Origin: an uncultured Actinomycetes bacterium
Lineage (GTDB): Bacteria; Actinomycetota; Acidimicrobiia; Acidimicrobiales; RAAP-2
DNA length: 64,000 nucleotides
NCBI GenBank assembly: GCA_903825035.1
Contig: CAIJYV010000021.1
Location: 80,367-144,366 of the forward strand
Direction of reading: 5' to 3'
Below the pieces are notes generated by a model that worked only from the letters and a program-made list of their open reading frames with translations, had not been told where the DNA came from and did not search any database. Below, piece by piece: positions 42,615 to 51,030 of this stretch. A program made the translations under genes and the position numbers. Numbering within the stretch: position 1 is the first letter of the stretch; each line of letters opens with the position of its first letter.

Positions 42615-43912
42615 TCTTTGGGCTTTAGCCCCAGTTGAATGGGCTCCGGATCATGGTTCCCCATTGATCGCTCAGATGAATCCATGTCAAGGTATTTCTT
42701 TGGTGCTTGCGCGAAGCGGCTCCGACAGCGTTCAGCGCAGAAATAATAAGTCGTTCCCTCAAATTGAAAAAAGGCGGCGGCGTTGCTCGTCTTCACTTGC
42801 ATGCCACAGACTGGATCGACGGCCACTCCCGAACCCTCAACTCGCTGTTTTGAAAGCCACCACGTAACCAGCACCACTACCACCGCCACAATGTTGAGGT
42901 ACGTCGCGTAGTTAAAGGTTGGGTGGGTAGCGCTGGCGGGTAGTGACCTCGCGCTGGGGTCGATCGCGAAGGCCTTGAAGATCAATTCGGTCGCTACGCC
43001 AGCTACCGCCATAGCGAAGTAGAACAGAGCGAAGATTCTTATCGTTACGCCCGTGCCGTAGTAGCGACGGTAGATCATGAGCAGCGGGAAGGTGATTAGG
43101 TCGGCAAAGAGAAAGGCCACAACACCACCAAAGCCAATGCCACCTTTCCACAACGTTGCCGCCAAGGGCACATTGCCCACCGAGCAGACAAAGCTCACTA
43201 CCGCAATCAATGGACCGACGAAGGCGTTTTCAATAACAGTCCATAATCCATGTCCGTGAAAGAAGAGAGCCCGCCACCAACTACTTGGGATGAACTCTTG
43301 CAACATTCCGCCGACTAGGAATCCGGCCACTAGTTCCTTGCGCAACATTGTGATGTCACCAATGGCGAACCCGGCCGCATTGGCCCATGATGATCGCCTT
43401 TTAAATGAAGGGTGCGTGGACTCTTCACCGCTCGCCCCCGCGTCGAGTTTTTCGCGCAACTGACTGAACTTCACCCGACGAAAGACCCAGGTTCCAAGCA
43501 GAGCGATCAGCAGGATCATAAGTGGTCCGCCAATGAATTCCGCCACCAAAAACTGCCAGCCCAGTAACACCAACAGGGCAATTCCGAGTTCGACCACCAA
43601 ATTGGTCGACGCAATCATGAAGATGAGCGAGGTGACTAGGTCGGCCCCACGAGCGAAGAGAGACTTCGACATGGCTGATGCGGCATACGAACAACTAGAA
43701 GAGACCATCCCGTACAGCGAGGCCCGAACAATCGCTACTGGAGAGTGGTTGCCCAACTTGTTCTGCATGGCTCGTTTGGGCACGAACTCTTGAACGACGC
43801 CGGAGAGTACGAAACCAACGGCCAGTGCCCAACCCGTGGACCAAACCATCATTAGGCCATCACCGAGTCCGTGGCCCAGTCGAGTCCAGAGCGTTAAGGT
43901 TGCTATTGTCAC
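42608..43912 (-). CDS. DUF318/ArsP-type permease with C-terminal YHS domain
   Basis: A 434-residue membrane protein with about nine to ten hydrophobic helices in the permease family that includes the organoarsenical exporter ArsP. Family marks are FVPKRAMQNKLG and SSSCSYAA in the first half, and FVGPLIAVVSFVCSVGNVPLA in the second. A YHS metal-binding domain follows at about 372-415 (DPVCGMQVKTS, then YYFCAERCRSRF). The fusion points to metal, metalloid or organometal handling. The GTG at 43912 lies 6 nt after a TAGGCT box. Confidence 0.88.
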   Translation of the reverse strand: MTIATLTLWTRLGHGLGDGLMMVWSTGWALAVGFVLSGVVQEFVPKRAMQNKLGNHSPVAIVRASLYGMVSSSCSYAASAMSKSLFARGADLVTSLIFMIASTNLVVELGIALLVLLGWQFLVAEFIGGPLMILLIALLGTWVFRRVKFSQLREKLDAGASGEESTHPSFKRRSSWANAAGFAIGDITMLRKELVAGFLVGGMLQEFIPSSWWRALFFHGHGLWTVIENAFVGPLIAVVSFVCSVGNVPLAATLWKGGIGFGGVVAFLFADLITFPLLMIYRRYYGTGVTIRIFALFYFAMAVAGVATELIFKAFAIDPSARSLPASATHPTFNYATYLNIVAVVVVLVTWWLSKQRVEGSGVAVDPVCGMQVKTSNAAAFFQFEGTTYYFCAERCRSRFAQAPKKYLDMDSSERSMGNHDPEPIQLGLKPKDH

Positions 43913-43918
43913 AATTCG

Positions 43919-43924
43919 AGCCTA
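43919..43924 (-). promoter_or_regulatory. -10 element of leaderless permease-YHS gene
   Basis: TAGGCT on the minus strand, 6 nt before the GTG at 43912. Confidence 0.55.
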
Positions 43925-43957
43925 ATCATTTTCGAAATTTTCGCGGAGGAGCAATCC

Positions 43958-44386
43958 ATGAAAGTCAACACTTACCTCAACTTTGAAGGTCTCGCCGAAG
44001 AGGCGTTCACCTTCTACGCTTCGGTATTCAATGTGCCCGTTGGTCCAATGATGCGGATGGGTGATCATCCTGCCGGGGCCGACGCTCCTGCCATGACCGA
44101 GGAAGAGAAGAATTTCATCATGCACACTTCGTTAACCCTTCCCGGTGGGCACCAACTAATGGCCACCGACATGCTCGCATCGTTGGGTCACCACCTACGC
44201 GTTGGCAACAACATCACTATTTCACTCGAACCCGATACCAAGGAAGAGGCCGACCGCCTCTACAACGCCCTCAGCGAAGGTGGCACGGAGGGAAGCGGAA
44301 TGAATCAAATGCCATTTGGATACTGGGGTTCGTGTCTCGATCGCTACAACATTCGTTGGATGTTTAACTTTGTTGCGCCTGAGTAA
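43958..44386 (+). CDS. VOC-family (PhnB-like) protein
   Basis: A 142-residue glyoxalase/VOC-fold protein of the PhnB group, starting MKVNTYLNFEGLAEEAFTFY and ending FGYWGSCLDRYNIRWMFNF. Such proteins are usually small metal-binding or catalytic domains of unknown substrate, and the PhnB name does not imply phosphonate use. A strong GGAGGAG precedes the ATG. Its 3' end overlaps the following secreted-protein frame. Confidence 0.87.
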   Translation: MKVNTYLNFEGLAEEAFTFYASVFNVPVGPMMRMGDHPAGADAPAMTEEEKNFIMHTSLTLPGGHQLMATDMLASLGHHLRVGNNITISLEPDTKEEADRLYNALSEGGTEGSGMNQMPFGYWGSCLDRYNIRWMFNFVAPE

Positions 44387-45062
44387 ATCGCTCTCGGCAG
44401 GTTTTCTTGCCCTCGTGTTGAGCGCCGGCATCCCCCTATCAAGTTTTGCCTCGACGGCAAGGGCGGACGGCAGCTCAACAACATCAACCACTTTGACTTC
44501 GCCCACAACTACAACAACCCTCGCACCACGTCCCGCTTTGATTCCCTCCACGCAAACGTCCGCGCGCCCATCAACGGGTGCACCATTTGCTCAGCTAATG
44601 ACAAGTTTGTGGAATGACATCATCACCAACAATCTTGTGGCCGCCCGCAAATTATTTTTGCCGATCTCCGCCTACGGCCATCTCAAGGGAATTTCGACTC
44701 CCAGTTATGACTGGAAGTTTCGGCTGATGGCTTTGTTCACCCTTGACTTTGCGAGCTACCACCACGTGTTAACCGCCGGTCACGTCGCCACCTTGCAAAG
44801 TATCGGGGTCCGCCCGTCATACGCTCAGTGGATTCCCCCGGGCTATTGCGAGAACCGTTTGGGTTACTGGCATATGCCCGGACCGCGCTTTATCTACGCG
44901 CAGAATGGGGCGACTAGGTCCGTGGGCGTTCTCTCATTGATTTCGTGGCACGGGATTTGGTACCTCATTCACCTCGGCCCAAATCCCCGCAGCGCCAATG
45001 TTGGTCAGCTGTACAGCCCCGCCAACGGTCCCGGAGTAGTCGGACCCCCGGGAAGTTGTTAG
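44373..45062 (+). CDS. Secreted protein of unknown function with Thr-rich linker
   Basis: About 229 residues with a signal peptide (MRLSKSLSAGFLALVLSAG...), a Ser/Thr/Pro linker (about 33-65) and a folded domain (about 70-229). The domain is rich in aromatics, including YGHLKGISTPSYDWKFRL and WIPPGYCENRLGYWH. I do not recognise the domain. The start is uncertain: TTG codons at 44370 and 44373 lie inside the VOC gene and give a good signal peptide. Its stop shares TTAG with the convergent CapA-like gene. Confidence 0.7.
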   Translation: MRLSKSLSAGFLALVLSAGIPLSSFASTARADGSSTTSTTLTSPTTTTTLAPRPALIPSTQTSARPSTGAPFAQLMTSLWNDIITNNLVAARKLFLPISAYGHLKGISTPSYDWKFRLMALFTLDFASYHHVLTAGHVATLQSIGVRPSYAQWIPPGYCENRLGYWHMPGPRFIYAQNGATRSVGVLSLISWHGIWYLIHLGPNPRSANVGQLYSPANGPGVVGPPGSC

Positions 45063-46096
45063 CCCGGTAACGCGATGCTGCCGTCGGTGTTAATTAACGC
45101 TGCTTGAGCGCCAAAGTCAGCTCTCGAGAGAGCGTTGACCATATGAGCTGAGGCGTCACTCGAATCTAGGCTCGCCTGGCCGCGACCAACCAACTTGAGC
45201 GAGATGAACTGGGCGGATTGTAAGGTGCCATCCTCGGCCAGGGTGAACTTCAGTATGGCCGAGAGGTTTAGCGGGCTCACCATGGCAAAGTTGCCGTAGT
45301 TAATGAAGTCGCCCAGCGAATAGGCAATGAGGTGGCCCTTGTAATACTCCATTCCACGCAAGACGTGTGGACCGGAGCCGATAACCGCGGTAGCGCCCGC
45401 ATCAATCGCGAAGTGTGCGAACTGATAGGGATTGCCCCGATTCTCTCCGTAAAAAGTTTCGGTCCTCTTGGTTACGTGCGTCGCGGCCGGACCTTCCGCG
45501 CCAGTGTGCATGTAGACAATGACTAATTGAGCATTCGCCTTGGCTTTTTGAATAAGCGATCGAGCGGTTGAAGTAAGCAAGAAATTGTTGACGTTGTAAT
45601 ACGGGGCAAAGCCAATTACGGCAACTTTGACCGTCCCAATTCGTTCATAGGTGATTTGGTTTCGCAAGCCCGCCTGCAAAATTCCAGCGGCGTGCAAGGC
45701 GGCCGTTGTGCTGGCTGCCCCCGCCGAGCCAAAGTCAAAGGAGTGGTTGTTAGCCGAATTGAGAATTGTGAATCCAGTTGCCTTGTAGGCCTGGGCGAAC
45801 GATGTTGGAACCTTAAAGGCGTAGCAACTGCTGCTGGGGTGTGCGCACTTTGATGTGCCACCGGCGGTCATGGTTCCCTCTAGATTTGCGAACACCACGT
45901 CCGCCGCGAGGGCGCTCTTCACACTGGCCATATAAGAGGTTGGATTCGTAGGAACTTGTGGCGAATTTCCCAATTCTGTGTCTCCAGCAAAGGAGAAGCT
46001 CACCGTTACCGGCGTTGCTTGCGCGCCTAGGGAAGTTACTAGCGCCATTGAGGTGGCTACTACCCCAACGGAAAGAATCTGTCGAAGTGTTACCAA
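45059..46096 (-). CDS. CapA-family secreted protein (metallophosphatase-like fold)
   Basis: A 345-residue exported protein of the CapA/PgsA poly-gamma-glutamate family, a metallophosphatase-related fold. It has a signal peptide to about 27, FSFAGDTELG, VVFANLEGTMT, ILNSANNHSFDFG, VYMHTGAEG and GSGPHVLRGMEYYKGHLIAYSLGDFI. The family is tied to surface polymers, but many members have unknown jobs. The TTG at 46096 overlaps the 3' end of the upstream glycosidase gene by 7 nt. Confidence 0.87.
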   Translation of the reverse strand: MVTLRQILSVGVVATSMALVTSLGAQATPVTVSFSFAGDTELGNSPQVPTNPTSYMASVKSALAADVVFANLEGTMTAGGTSKCAHPSSSCYAFKVPTSFAQAYKATGFTILNSANNHSFDFGSAGAASTTAALHAAGILQAGLRNQITYERIGTVKVAVIGFAPYYNVNNFLLTSTARSLIQKAKANAQLVIVYMHTGAEGPAATHVTKRTETFYGENRGNPYQFAHFAIDAGATAVIGSGPHVLRGMEYYKGHLIAYSLGDFINYGNFAMVSPLNLSAILKFTLAEDGTLQSAQFISLKLVGRGQASLDSSDASAHMVNALSRADFGAQAALINTDGSIALPG

Positions 46097-47058
46097 GGTT
46101 GCGGCTCACCAACTGATTGAGTAGCGAATACCGCGAAGAAGTCCTTAGTGGTCGTAGTGAGAAAGCGCCCGGGAACCTGGTTGGGGTTGGGGTTTTGCAA
46201 GATCGGACTCTGTGCGTTCGGGCCACGATAGGTCGCCAAAATTGGCCACTCGGGATTGATGTCGAGTTGCATAGCGCGAACCAAGTTCAATTCGGTTAGC
46301 AAGTGCGCAAAGGTCGCGGAGGTCTGATCAGGGGCGTTTACGTAGACGAGATTGCCATTGGCGTCGACACCAATAGCCGAGCGCCATACGGCGGCGAATC
46401 CCTTATAGGTCCATCCCCACATCCGGTTGTTGGCCGCCGCTTTGGTGGCAACTCCAGCGTTAACCATGAGAAAAAGATTCTGTCGCGCCATCAAGACGTT
46501 GGCGGGTATCACGTTTCCGTTCGTCCAAGAGATCACGTCATAGGTTCCGTCGTTGTACCGAACAAGTGTGGCCAGCCCGTTGCGAAAGGGGAAATAGATG
46601 TGATCGTGAGTATAGAAACCCGCCAGGGAATCGTTTTCGTAAAAGCCCGAATTAAACGTAGCGAGTAGCCGTGAGCGTCCACTGGCCGGTACCGCTTGGG
46701 GTCCTCGCGAGACACTCGCCGGCAGTCCGCCCGGCCCCTTGTAGCCAAGGTATAGACCCACCGTTACGGCGCTGGACTTAAACCAACCCGCCGTAGCCAT
46801 CACCGTGGGTTGGCCGACTGGATGGAAGTGCACGACCTTGACGGCGCCCGTCGCGCTGGACCATGGAACAACATTCACCCAGCCCGTTTCGCTGCAGTGA
46901 GTAGGCACGGGAGCACAAACCGACGGAGGCGTTGAGGAGTTCGCCGGTGTGAGATAGCGAGGTGTGCTCGCGCTACTGAAGGGTGCACAGGTCACCACTG
47001 CTAATGCGGTGGCTGTAAGGGTAAGGCTGGCGAGTGACAAAGTTCTCTTATTGCGCAT
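46090..47058 (-). CDS. Secreted phosphodiester glycosidase family (NAGPA/DUF2233-like) protein
   Basis: A 322-residue exported protein with a signal peptide to about 30. The NAGPA-type domain contains LLATFNSGFYEND, NLFLMVNAGVAT, AVWRSAIGVDANGNLVYV and MQLDINPEWPILATY. Known relatives uncover mannose-6-phosphate or act on cell-wall sugar phosphodiesters; the target here is unknown. The ATG follows a TAGAGT box at 6 nt. It is co-directional with the CapA-like gene, so both may act on an envelope polymer. Confidence 0.85.
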   Translation of the reverse strand: MRNKRTLSLASLTLTATALAVVTCAPFSSASTPRYLTPANSSTPPSVCAPVPTHCSETGWVNVVPWSSATGAVKVVHFHPVGQPTVMATAGWFKSSAVTVGLYLGYKGPGGLPASVSRGPQAVPASGRSRLLATFNSGFYENDSLAGFYTHDHIYFPFRNGLATLVRYNDGTYDVISWTNGNVIPANVLMARQNLFLMVNAGVATKAAANNRMWGWTYKGFAAVWRSAIGVDANGNLVYVNAPDQTSATFAHLLTELNLVRAMQLDINPEWPILATYRGPNAQSPILQNPNPNQVPGRFLTTTTKDFFAVFATQSVGEPQPW

Positions 47059-47064
47059 CAGCCC

Positions 47065-47070
47065 ACTCTA
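47065..47070 (-). promoter_or_regulatory. -10 element of leaderless glycosidase-family gene
   Basis: TAGAGT on the minus strand, 6 nt before the ATG at 47058. Confidence 0.55.
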
Positions 47071-47087
47071 CGGCAGTCACCGCGACG

Positions 47088-47684
47088 CTATTTCGACCTG
47101 TTTAGGACTACCCACGTGAAATTCTGCTCACTCCCCCAAGGCGTTCGATGTATCTCGTCGAATGACTCCACCAGAGTGAAGTCAGGAGAAAAGAAGTCAG
47201 TCAGCGACTCTTCGGACCAGCGAGTCACGGGAAGTCCCGAACATTGCTCTGGTCCAGTGGGGCCAAAGGTACCCATAACCAAGAATCCGTTCTCCGCGAC
47301 CGCACTCAGCAGCACCTTCTTATACTGCCGTTGTTCTTCCACTTCGTTCAAAAAGTGAAACACCGCGCGATCGTGAGCGAGGTGGTATCTCCGGGTTGGA
47401 ATCCATTCCAGAATTGACTCACTGATGTACTGGGCTTTCTCGCCAACTCGTCCACGAAGCTCGTCGAGGGCAACCTGCGAAATGTCCAGGGCGGTTAGAT
47501 CTCGGTAGCCCACATTTAGTAGGTCATCGATGAGGCGGGTAGATCCAGCGCCCAAGTCAATGATTGCCTGTCCAAAATCCTTGACGAGGGACTCGATGAT
47601 CCCCAGACTTGGACCCGGAGCCAGTTGAGTCCACGATCGTTCCGTTAGTGATGTTGAGCGGTATTTTTCATTCCAAAAACTCAT
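47088..47684 (-). CDS. Class I SAM-dependent methyltransferase
   Basis: A 198-residue methyltransferase. The SAM motif I is AIIDLGAGSTRLIDDLL (about 40-56), then LTALDISQVALDELR (motif II) and HDRAVFHFL. The N-terminal MSFWNEKYR and the HDR-x-x-FHFL step resemble small-molecule (thiopurine/tellurite-type) methyltransferases; the substrate is not known. The ATG lies 7 nt after a TAGGGT box. Confidence 0.88.
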   Translation of the reverse strand: MSFWNEKYRSTSLTERSWTQLAPGPSLGIIESLVKDFGQAIIDLGAGSTRLIDDLLNVGYRDLTALDISQVALDELRGRVGEKAQYISESILEWIPTRRYHLAHDRAVFHFLNEVEEQRQYKKVLLSAVAENGFLVMGTFGPTGPEQCSGLPVTRWSEESLTDFFSPDFTLVESFDEIHRTPWGSEQNFTWVVLNRSK

Positions 47685-47691
47685 GAAAAGT

Positions 47692-47697
47692 ACCCTA
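47692..47697 (-). promoter_or_regulatory. -10 element of methyltransferase gene
   Basis: TAGGGT on the minus strand, 7 nt before the ATG at 47684. Confidence 0.45.
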
Positions 47698-47752
47698 CTT
47701 TCGTGGCTTTGCCCAATCCCGAGTCATTCTAAGTCCCTGGAAATTCGTGACG

Positions 47753-48832
47753 TTAGCCCAGAGTCGAATAGTCGGTGTAGCCCTCAGCGGCACCACCATA
47801 GAAGGTGGCGGGGTTCGCCTCGTTGTATGGCCCATCGCTCAACAGTCGGGCTGGCAAGTCTGGGTTTGAGATAAACAACTGACCGAAGGAGATGAGATCT
47901 GCTCGGCCCTCATCGATTGCGACGAGGTCGTCACGTCCCTTGGCGCGATCAGCAACAAATACGTTGAGAATCAACGGATTGGTCCACAGGGCGCGAATCT
48001 CAGTGACGAGTCCGTTCTGCATTGGGTTTTCCATGAAGTGAAGGTACGCCAAGTCAAGTTTGGCGAGTTCAGAAACAAGTGCGGTGTAGGTCGCTTGAAT
48101 GTTGTTTTCAACGATGCCGTTGAACGGATTGGCCGGAGACAACCGAATGCCAACTCGGTCGGCACCAATTGCGGCGACGACAGCTTTCGTAACCTCGAGG
48201 GGGAACTTGATATGTCCTTCGACTGATGAGCCCCAGGCGTCAGTGCGCAGATTCACATTGTCCGACAAGAATTGGTGGACTAAGTAGCCATTCGCCCCGT
48301 GAATTTCTACGCCATCAAAACCAGCTTCCACGGCATTGCGTGCTGCGTTAGCAAAGTCCTCAATGGTCTGGAGAATATCTGCTTCGGTCATTTCCACGGG
48401 CACCGGGAAGTCTTGCATTCCGTTGGTGGTGTAAGCCTGTCCCTCGGCGGCAACCGCTGAAGGGGCCATGGGGGCAAGTGCGCCTTCGTGAAGGTCGGCG
48501 TGACCAATGCGACCACTGTGCATGAGTTGGGCGAAAATGACTCCACCGGCGGCGTGCACCGCGTCGGTTACTTGGCGCCATGAGGCCACCTGCTCCTTAG
48601 AGTACAAACCTGGAGTCTGGATGTAGCCCTGGCCGACCACTGAAGGCTGAATGCCCTCAGAGATAATCAAACCAGCGGAGGCACGCTGGGAATAGTAGAG
48701 AGCCATTAAATCGGTCGCGAGGCTACCGGGGTCTTGCGCCCGACTACGAGTCATTGGGGCCATAACGATTCGATTCTTCAACAGGTTTTTGCCAACCTGC
48801 ACAGGGGTGAATGCCTTGGTAACTTCGCTCAT
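47753..48832 (-). CDS. Old yellow enzyme family alkene reductase
   Basis: A 359-residue FMN-dependent NAD(P)H oxidoreductase of the NemA/OYE type. It has NRIVMAPMTRSRA (FMN contacts), QLMHSGRIGH, FDGVEIHGANGYLVHQFLSD (substrate His/Asn pair) and FGQLFISNPDLPARL at the C-terminus. Family members reduce activated C=C bonds or nitro compounds. The ATG at 48832 has GAAGGA upstream; the frame stays open 26 codons further but without family similarity. Confidence 0.92.
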   Translation of the reverse strand: MSEVTKAFTPVQVGKNLLKNRIVMAPMTRSRAQDPGSLATDLMALYYSQRASAGLIISEGIQPSVVGQGYIQTPGLYSKEQVASWRQVTDAVHAAGGVIFAQLMHSGRIGHADLHEGALAPMAPSAVAAEGQAYTTNGMQDFPVPVEMTEADILQTIEDFANAARNAVEAGFDGVEIHGANGYLVHQFLSDNVNLRTDAWGSSVEGHIKFPLEVTKAVVAAIGADRVGIRLSPANPFNGIVENNIQATYTALVSELAKLDLAYLHFMENPMQNGLVTEIRALWTNPLILNVFVADRAKGRDDLVAIDEGRADLISFGQLFISNPDLPARLLSDGPYNEANPATFYGGAAEGYTDYSTLG

Positions 48833-49054
48833 TAGGGTCCTTCTTGCTGATTCACACCGCCACGAATCTCGACGAGACCACGAGCGGCGAATTGGGGGAA
48901 ATTGAAGCATAGCGACTGATCAGGGTCGAGCAAGCACGGTACTTGCTAGCAATGCTGATAAGTATTTTGAATCCACCAACTTAGAAAGATCGGACCGGTG
49001 CGCCGACCACATCACAAAGAACGTTCTGGACCAATTGCTTCTGGCTCGGCAGAG

Positions 49055-49681
49055 TTACTGAATCAGTTTGGAAAATGTACTGAAAACGACGACGTTGGAT
49101 TGATAGCTTCGGGTCTTTCGGTCAAATACTCCACCACAAGTTACGAGATTTAGTTCTCGCTTGCCATTTGCCGTATAGACCAAGAGGCTCGGGAAACTCC
49201 GTTTGAAGTACGTCGCAACTTTCTTCACTTGAAACTGGGCCACTTGGCCGTTTAAGAGGGTGACAGTAATGAAAGCGCCCACCTTCATTTTTTTCAGATT
49301 AAAAAAGACCGCCGGTCCGACATAGGAGTCAACGTGCGCTAACAGCACTGCCGCCCCCAACTGTCCTGGCGTAACGCCGTAGCGAAACCACCCCACGGTT
49401 TTTGTGTCCTTGGGGACCTCGACCTGTCCATTCTTTTGGAGTCCCAGCTGGATGATCGAACTGCGGACTTTGAGTGATGGTATGTACAGACGAATCGGAA
49501 TTGAACGATCCGGGAATTTACTTGCGAGTGCGTAGGCGCGTGAAGCTCGAGAGTCCATCACTGGGGGGTGATTCGCAGTGACCGGCCACTGATTGGTCAC
49601 TGAGGGAAGCGCCACCATAAGTGCTATGCCGGCGAAAGCTTGAACAAGCTTCGCCGGCATGCGCCTACTTCTCGTATTCAA
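49055..49681 (-). CDS. Class F sortase
   Basis: A 208-residue membrane-anchored transpeptidase. It has an N-terminal signal anchor (about 10-27), a catalytic His in LLAHVDSYVG, Cys in LNLVTCGG and Arg in RKTRSYQSN, the triad layout of actinobacterial class F sortases. The TTG at 49681 has GAGGA upstream; an ATG at 49660 is the alternative and coincides with a hairpin foot. It lies 30 nt behind the ice-binding protein gene, whose C-terminus looks like a sorting signal, so that is the likely substrate. Confidence 0.85.
   Translation of the reverse strand: MNTRSRRMPAKLVQAFAGIALMVALPSVTNQWPVTANHPPVMDSRASRAYALASKFPDRSIPIRLYIPSLKVRSSIIQLGLQKNGQVEVPKDTKTVGWFRYGVTPGQLGAAVLLAHVDSYVGPAVFFNLKKMKVGAFITVTLLNGQVAQFQVKKVATYFKRSFPSLLVYTANGKRELNLVTCGGVFDRKTRSYQSNVVVFSTFSKLIQ
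49626..49660 (-). repeat. Near-perfect inverted repeat at the sortase 5' end
   Basis: A 17-nt arm (49626-49642) and a 16-nt arm (49645-49660) with a 2-nt loop and one bulged A, rich in GCCGGCGAA. In RNA it makes a strong hairpin just after the ice-binding gene and at or inside the sortase start. Confidence 0.7.
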
Positions 49682-49711
49682 AGTTGTTCCTCGTACTTGG
49701 GAATGCTTTTC

Positions 49712-50710
49712 CTAGCCTTGGTGACGACGGTAGCGAACGACCCCCGCAGTACCTCCGGCCACAGCCAGCACAGCCAGCACAATCCACAGCCAAGTCCATG
49801 AGCCCCCCGCAGTGCCGCCTTCGCCCGTTCCAGGAGCTCCGTTAGGAACGGTCGTTGTAGAACCGCTGGCAGAAGTCGTAGTGGTGCCGCCGCTGGCGGT
49901 GGTCGTTGTCGTAGGTGCGATGCAGCTTGGAACGTTGATGACGTTATTGTCCAAAGTAACCGCACCGTTTCGCGCTAAAACGCGACCCGAAACTGTTGCG
50001 CCATTCGTGAGAGTGGCGGAAGTGAGGGCCATGATGGTACCCACAAAAGCGGTTGAGGTTCCCAGCGTCGCTGAAGATCCGACTTGCCAAAAGACATTGC
50101 AAGCCTGTGCGCCGTTAGTCAGCACGATGCTGCTTGAAGATCCAGTGGTCAAAGTAGATCCCGCCTGGAAAATGAAAACTGCGTCAGCGTTACCGCCAGC
50201 GTCCAGGGTGATCGCACCGGCAACCGAAAGGCTTGAAGAGGCGGTGTAGACACCAGGGGTCAAAGTGGTGCCATTGGTCAGTGCGGTCACTGAAGAGGTT
50301 GATGGTTGGCCGGCAGCGTTTAGGTATGCCGTCGTTAGATCCGACTGGGCCTGTGCGGCAGCAGCATCGGCCGCGTGCGTAGCTCCCGCTGCGCTTCCGG
50401 GAGGAAACCCAGTAATGGCCGTGCCAGGTGAAAGCCCCAAGTCTCCAGAGAGCGTTGACGAGCCGGTGTTGGTCACCGTGGTGCCAGCCAGAACTGAGTA
50501 GGCCGATGCCGTTCCAAGACCCACAGCGGTCGGGCTAGCCCCAGCGGGCTGCATCGAAAAAGCTACTGACAGCATTGCGATGAGACTCCCCGCGAACACC
50601 GAATTTGTCTGCGACCGGCCAAAGCCCAGTTGGGAAATTCCACGAGTTTTGTAGCGGCTTACTGAACCGACACGATTACTCGAAACGAGGGGAAGGGAAA
50701 CTTTGGTCAT
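49712..50710 (-). CDS. DUF3494 ice-binding-like protein with C-terminal membrane anchor
   Basis: A 332-residue exported protein. After a long N-region and signal segment (about 38-58) comes the DUF3494 beta-solenoid: GTASAYSVLAGTTVTNTGSSTLSGDLG, TLTPGVYTASSSLSVAGAITLD and VFWQVGSSATLGTSTAFVGTIMA (about 65-265). A Thr/Ser linker, APGTGEGG, a transmembrane helix and the basic tail RYRRHQG follow. The end looks like a non-LPxTG sorting signal. AGGAGGT lies 4-5 nt before the ATG. Ice adhesion or recrystallisation inhibition is known for the family; attachment to the wall is inferred. Confidence 0.88.
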   Translation of the reverse strand: MTKVSLPLVSSNRVGSVSRYKTRGISQLGFGRSQTNSVFAGSLIAMLSVAFSMQPAGASPTAVGLGTASAYSVLAGTTVTNTGSSTLSGDLGLSPGTAITGFPPGSAAGATHAADAAAAQAQSDLTTAYLNAAGQPSTSSVTALTNGTTLTPGVYTASSSLSVAGAITLDAGGNADAVFIFQAGSTLTTGSSSSIVLTNGAQACNVFWQVGSSATLGTSTAFVGTIMALTSATLTNGATVSGRVLARNGAVTLDNNVINVPSCIAPTTTTTASGGTTTTSASGSTTTVPNGAPGTGEGGTAGGSWTWLWIVLAVLAVAGGTAGVVRYRRHQG

Positions 50711-51030
50711 AACGACCTCCTTTTGGCACTTATTAGTTTGAGATATCTAACTAGCGACATCCTCAACCTACCACGGTCTCTAGTGAGAGACAAGCGGATG
50801 TTTCTCCTCCCAGGTTTTGCTGCCCAAGAGCTAGCAAGTCACCAGATGCAGGATAGCTCGGCGAGAGCCTATTGAGGGCATTGGCAAATCCGAGCCGCTG
50901 CGTTACATTCTTCCTGGCTGCTGGTCACAGCGCAGTGACGAAGAGCATCGGCTGGTCTGTCTGGTTAACTCTAACGATTTGGCAATTCCCCAGGCGAGAA
51001 TTCGCTACGAGCGATAATTTCAACTGATTC
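50711..51030. other. Intergenic region upstream of the ice-binding gene
   Basis: 320 nt without a supportable gene. It must contain the promoter of the ice-binding gene; an AGATATCT palindrome lies near 50742. I compared it by eye with c-di-GMP, c-di-AMP, cobalamin and SAM riboswitch cores and found no match. Confidence 0.5.

Noticed and set aside
50711..51030. Possible riboswitch upstream of the ice-binding gene
   Set aside because: Local GC-rich hairpins exist, but no conserved core of c-di-GMP, c-di-AMP, cobalamin or SAM classes could be matched by eye.
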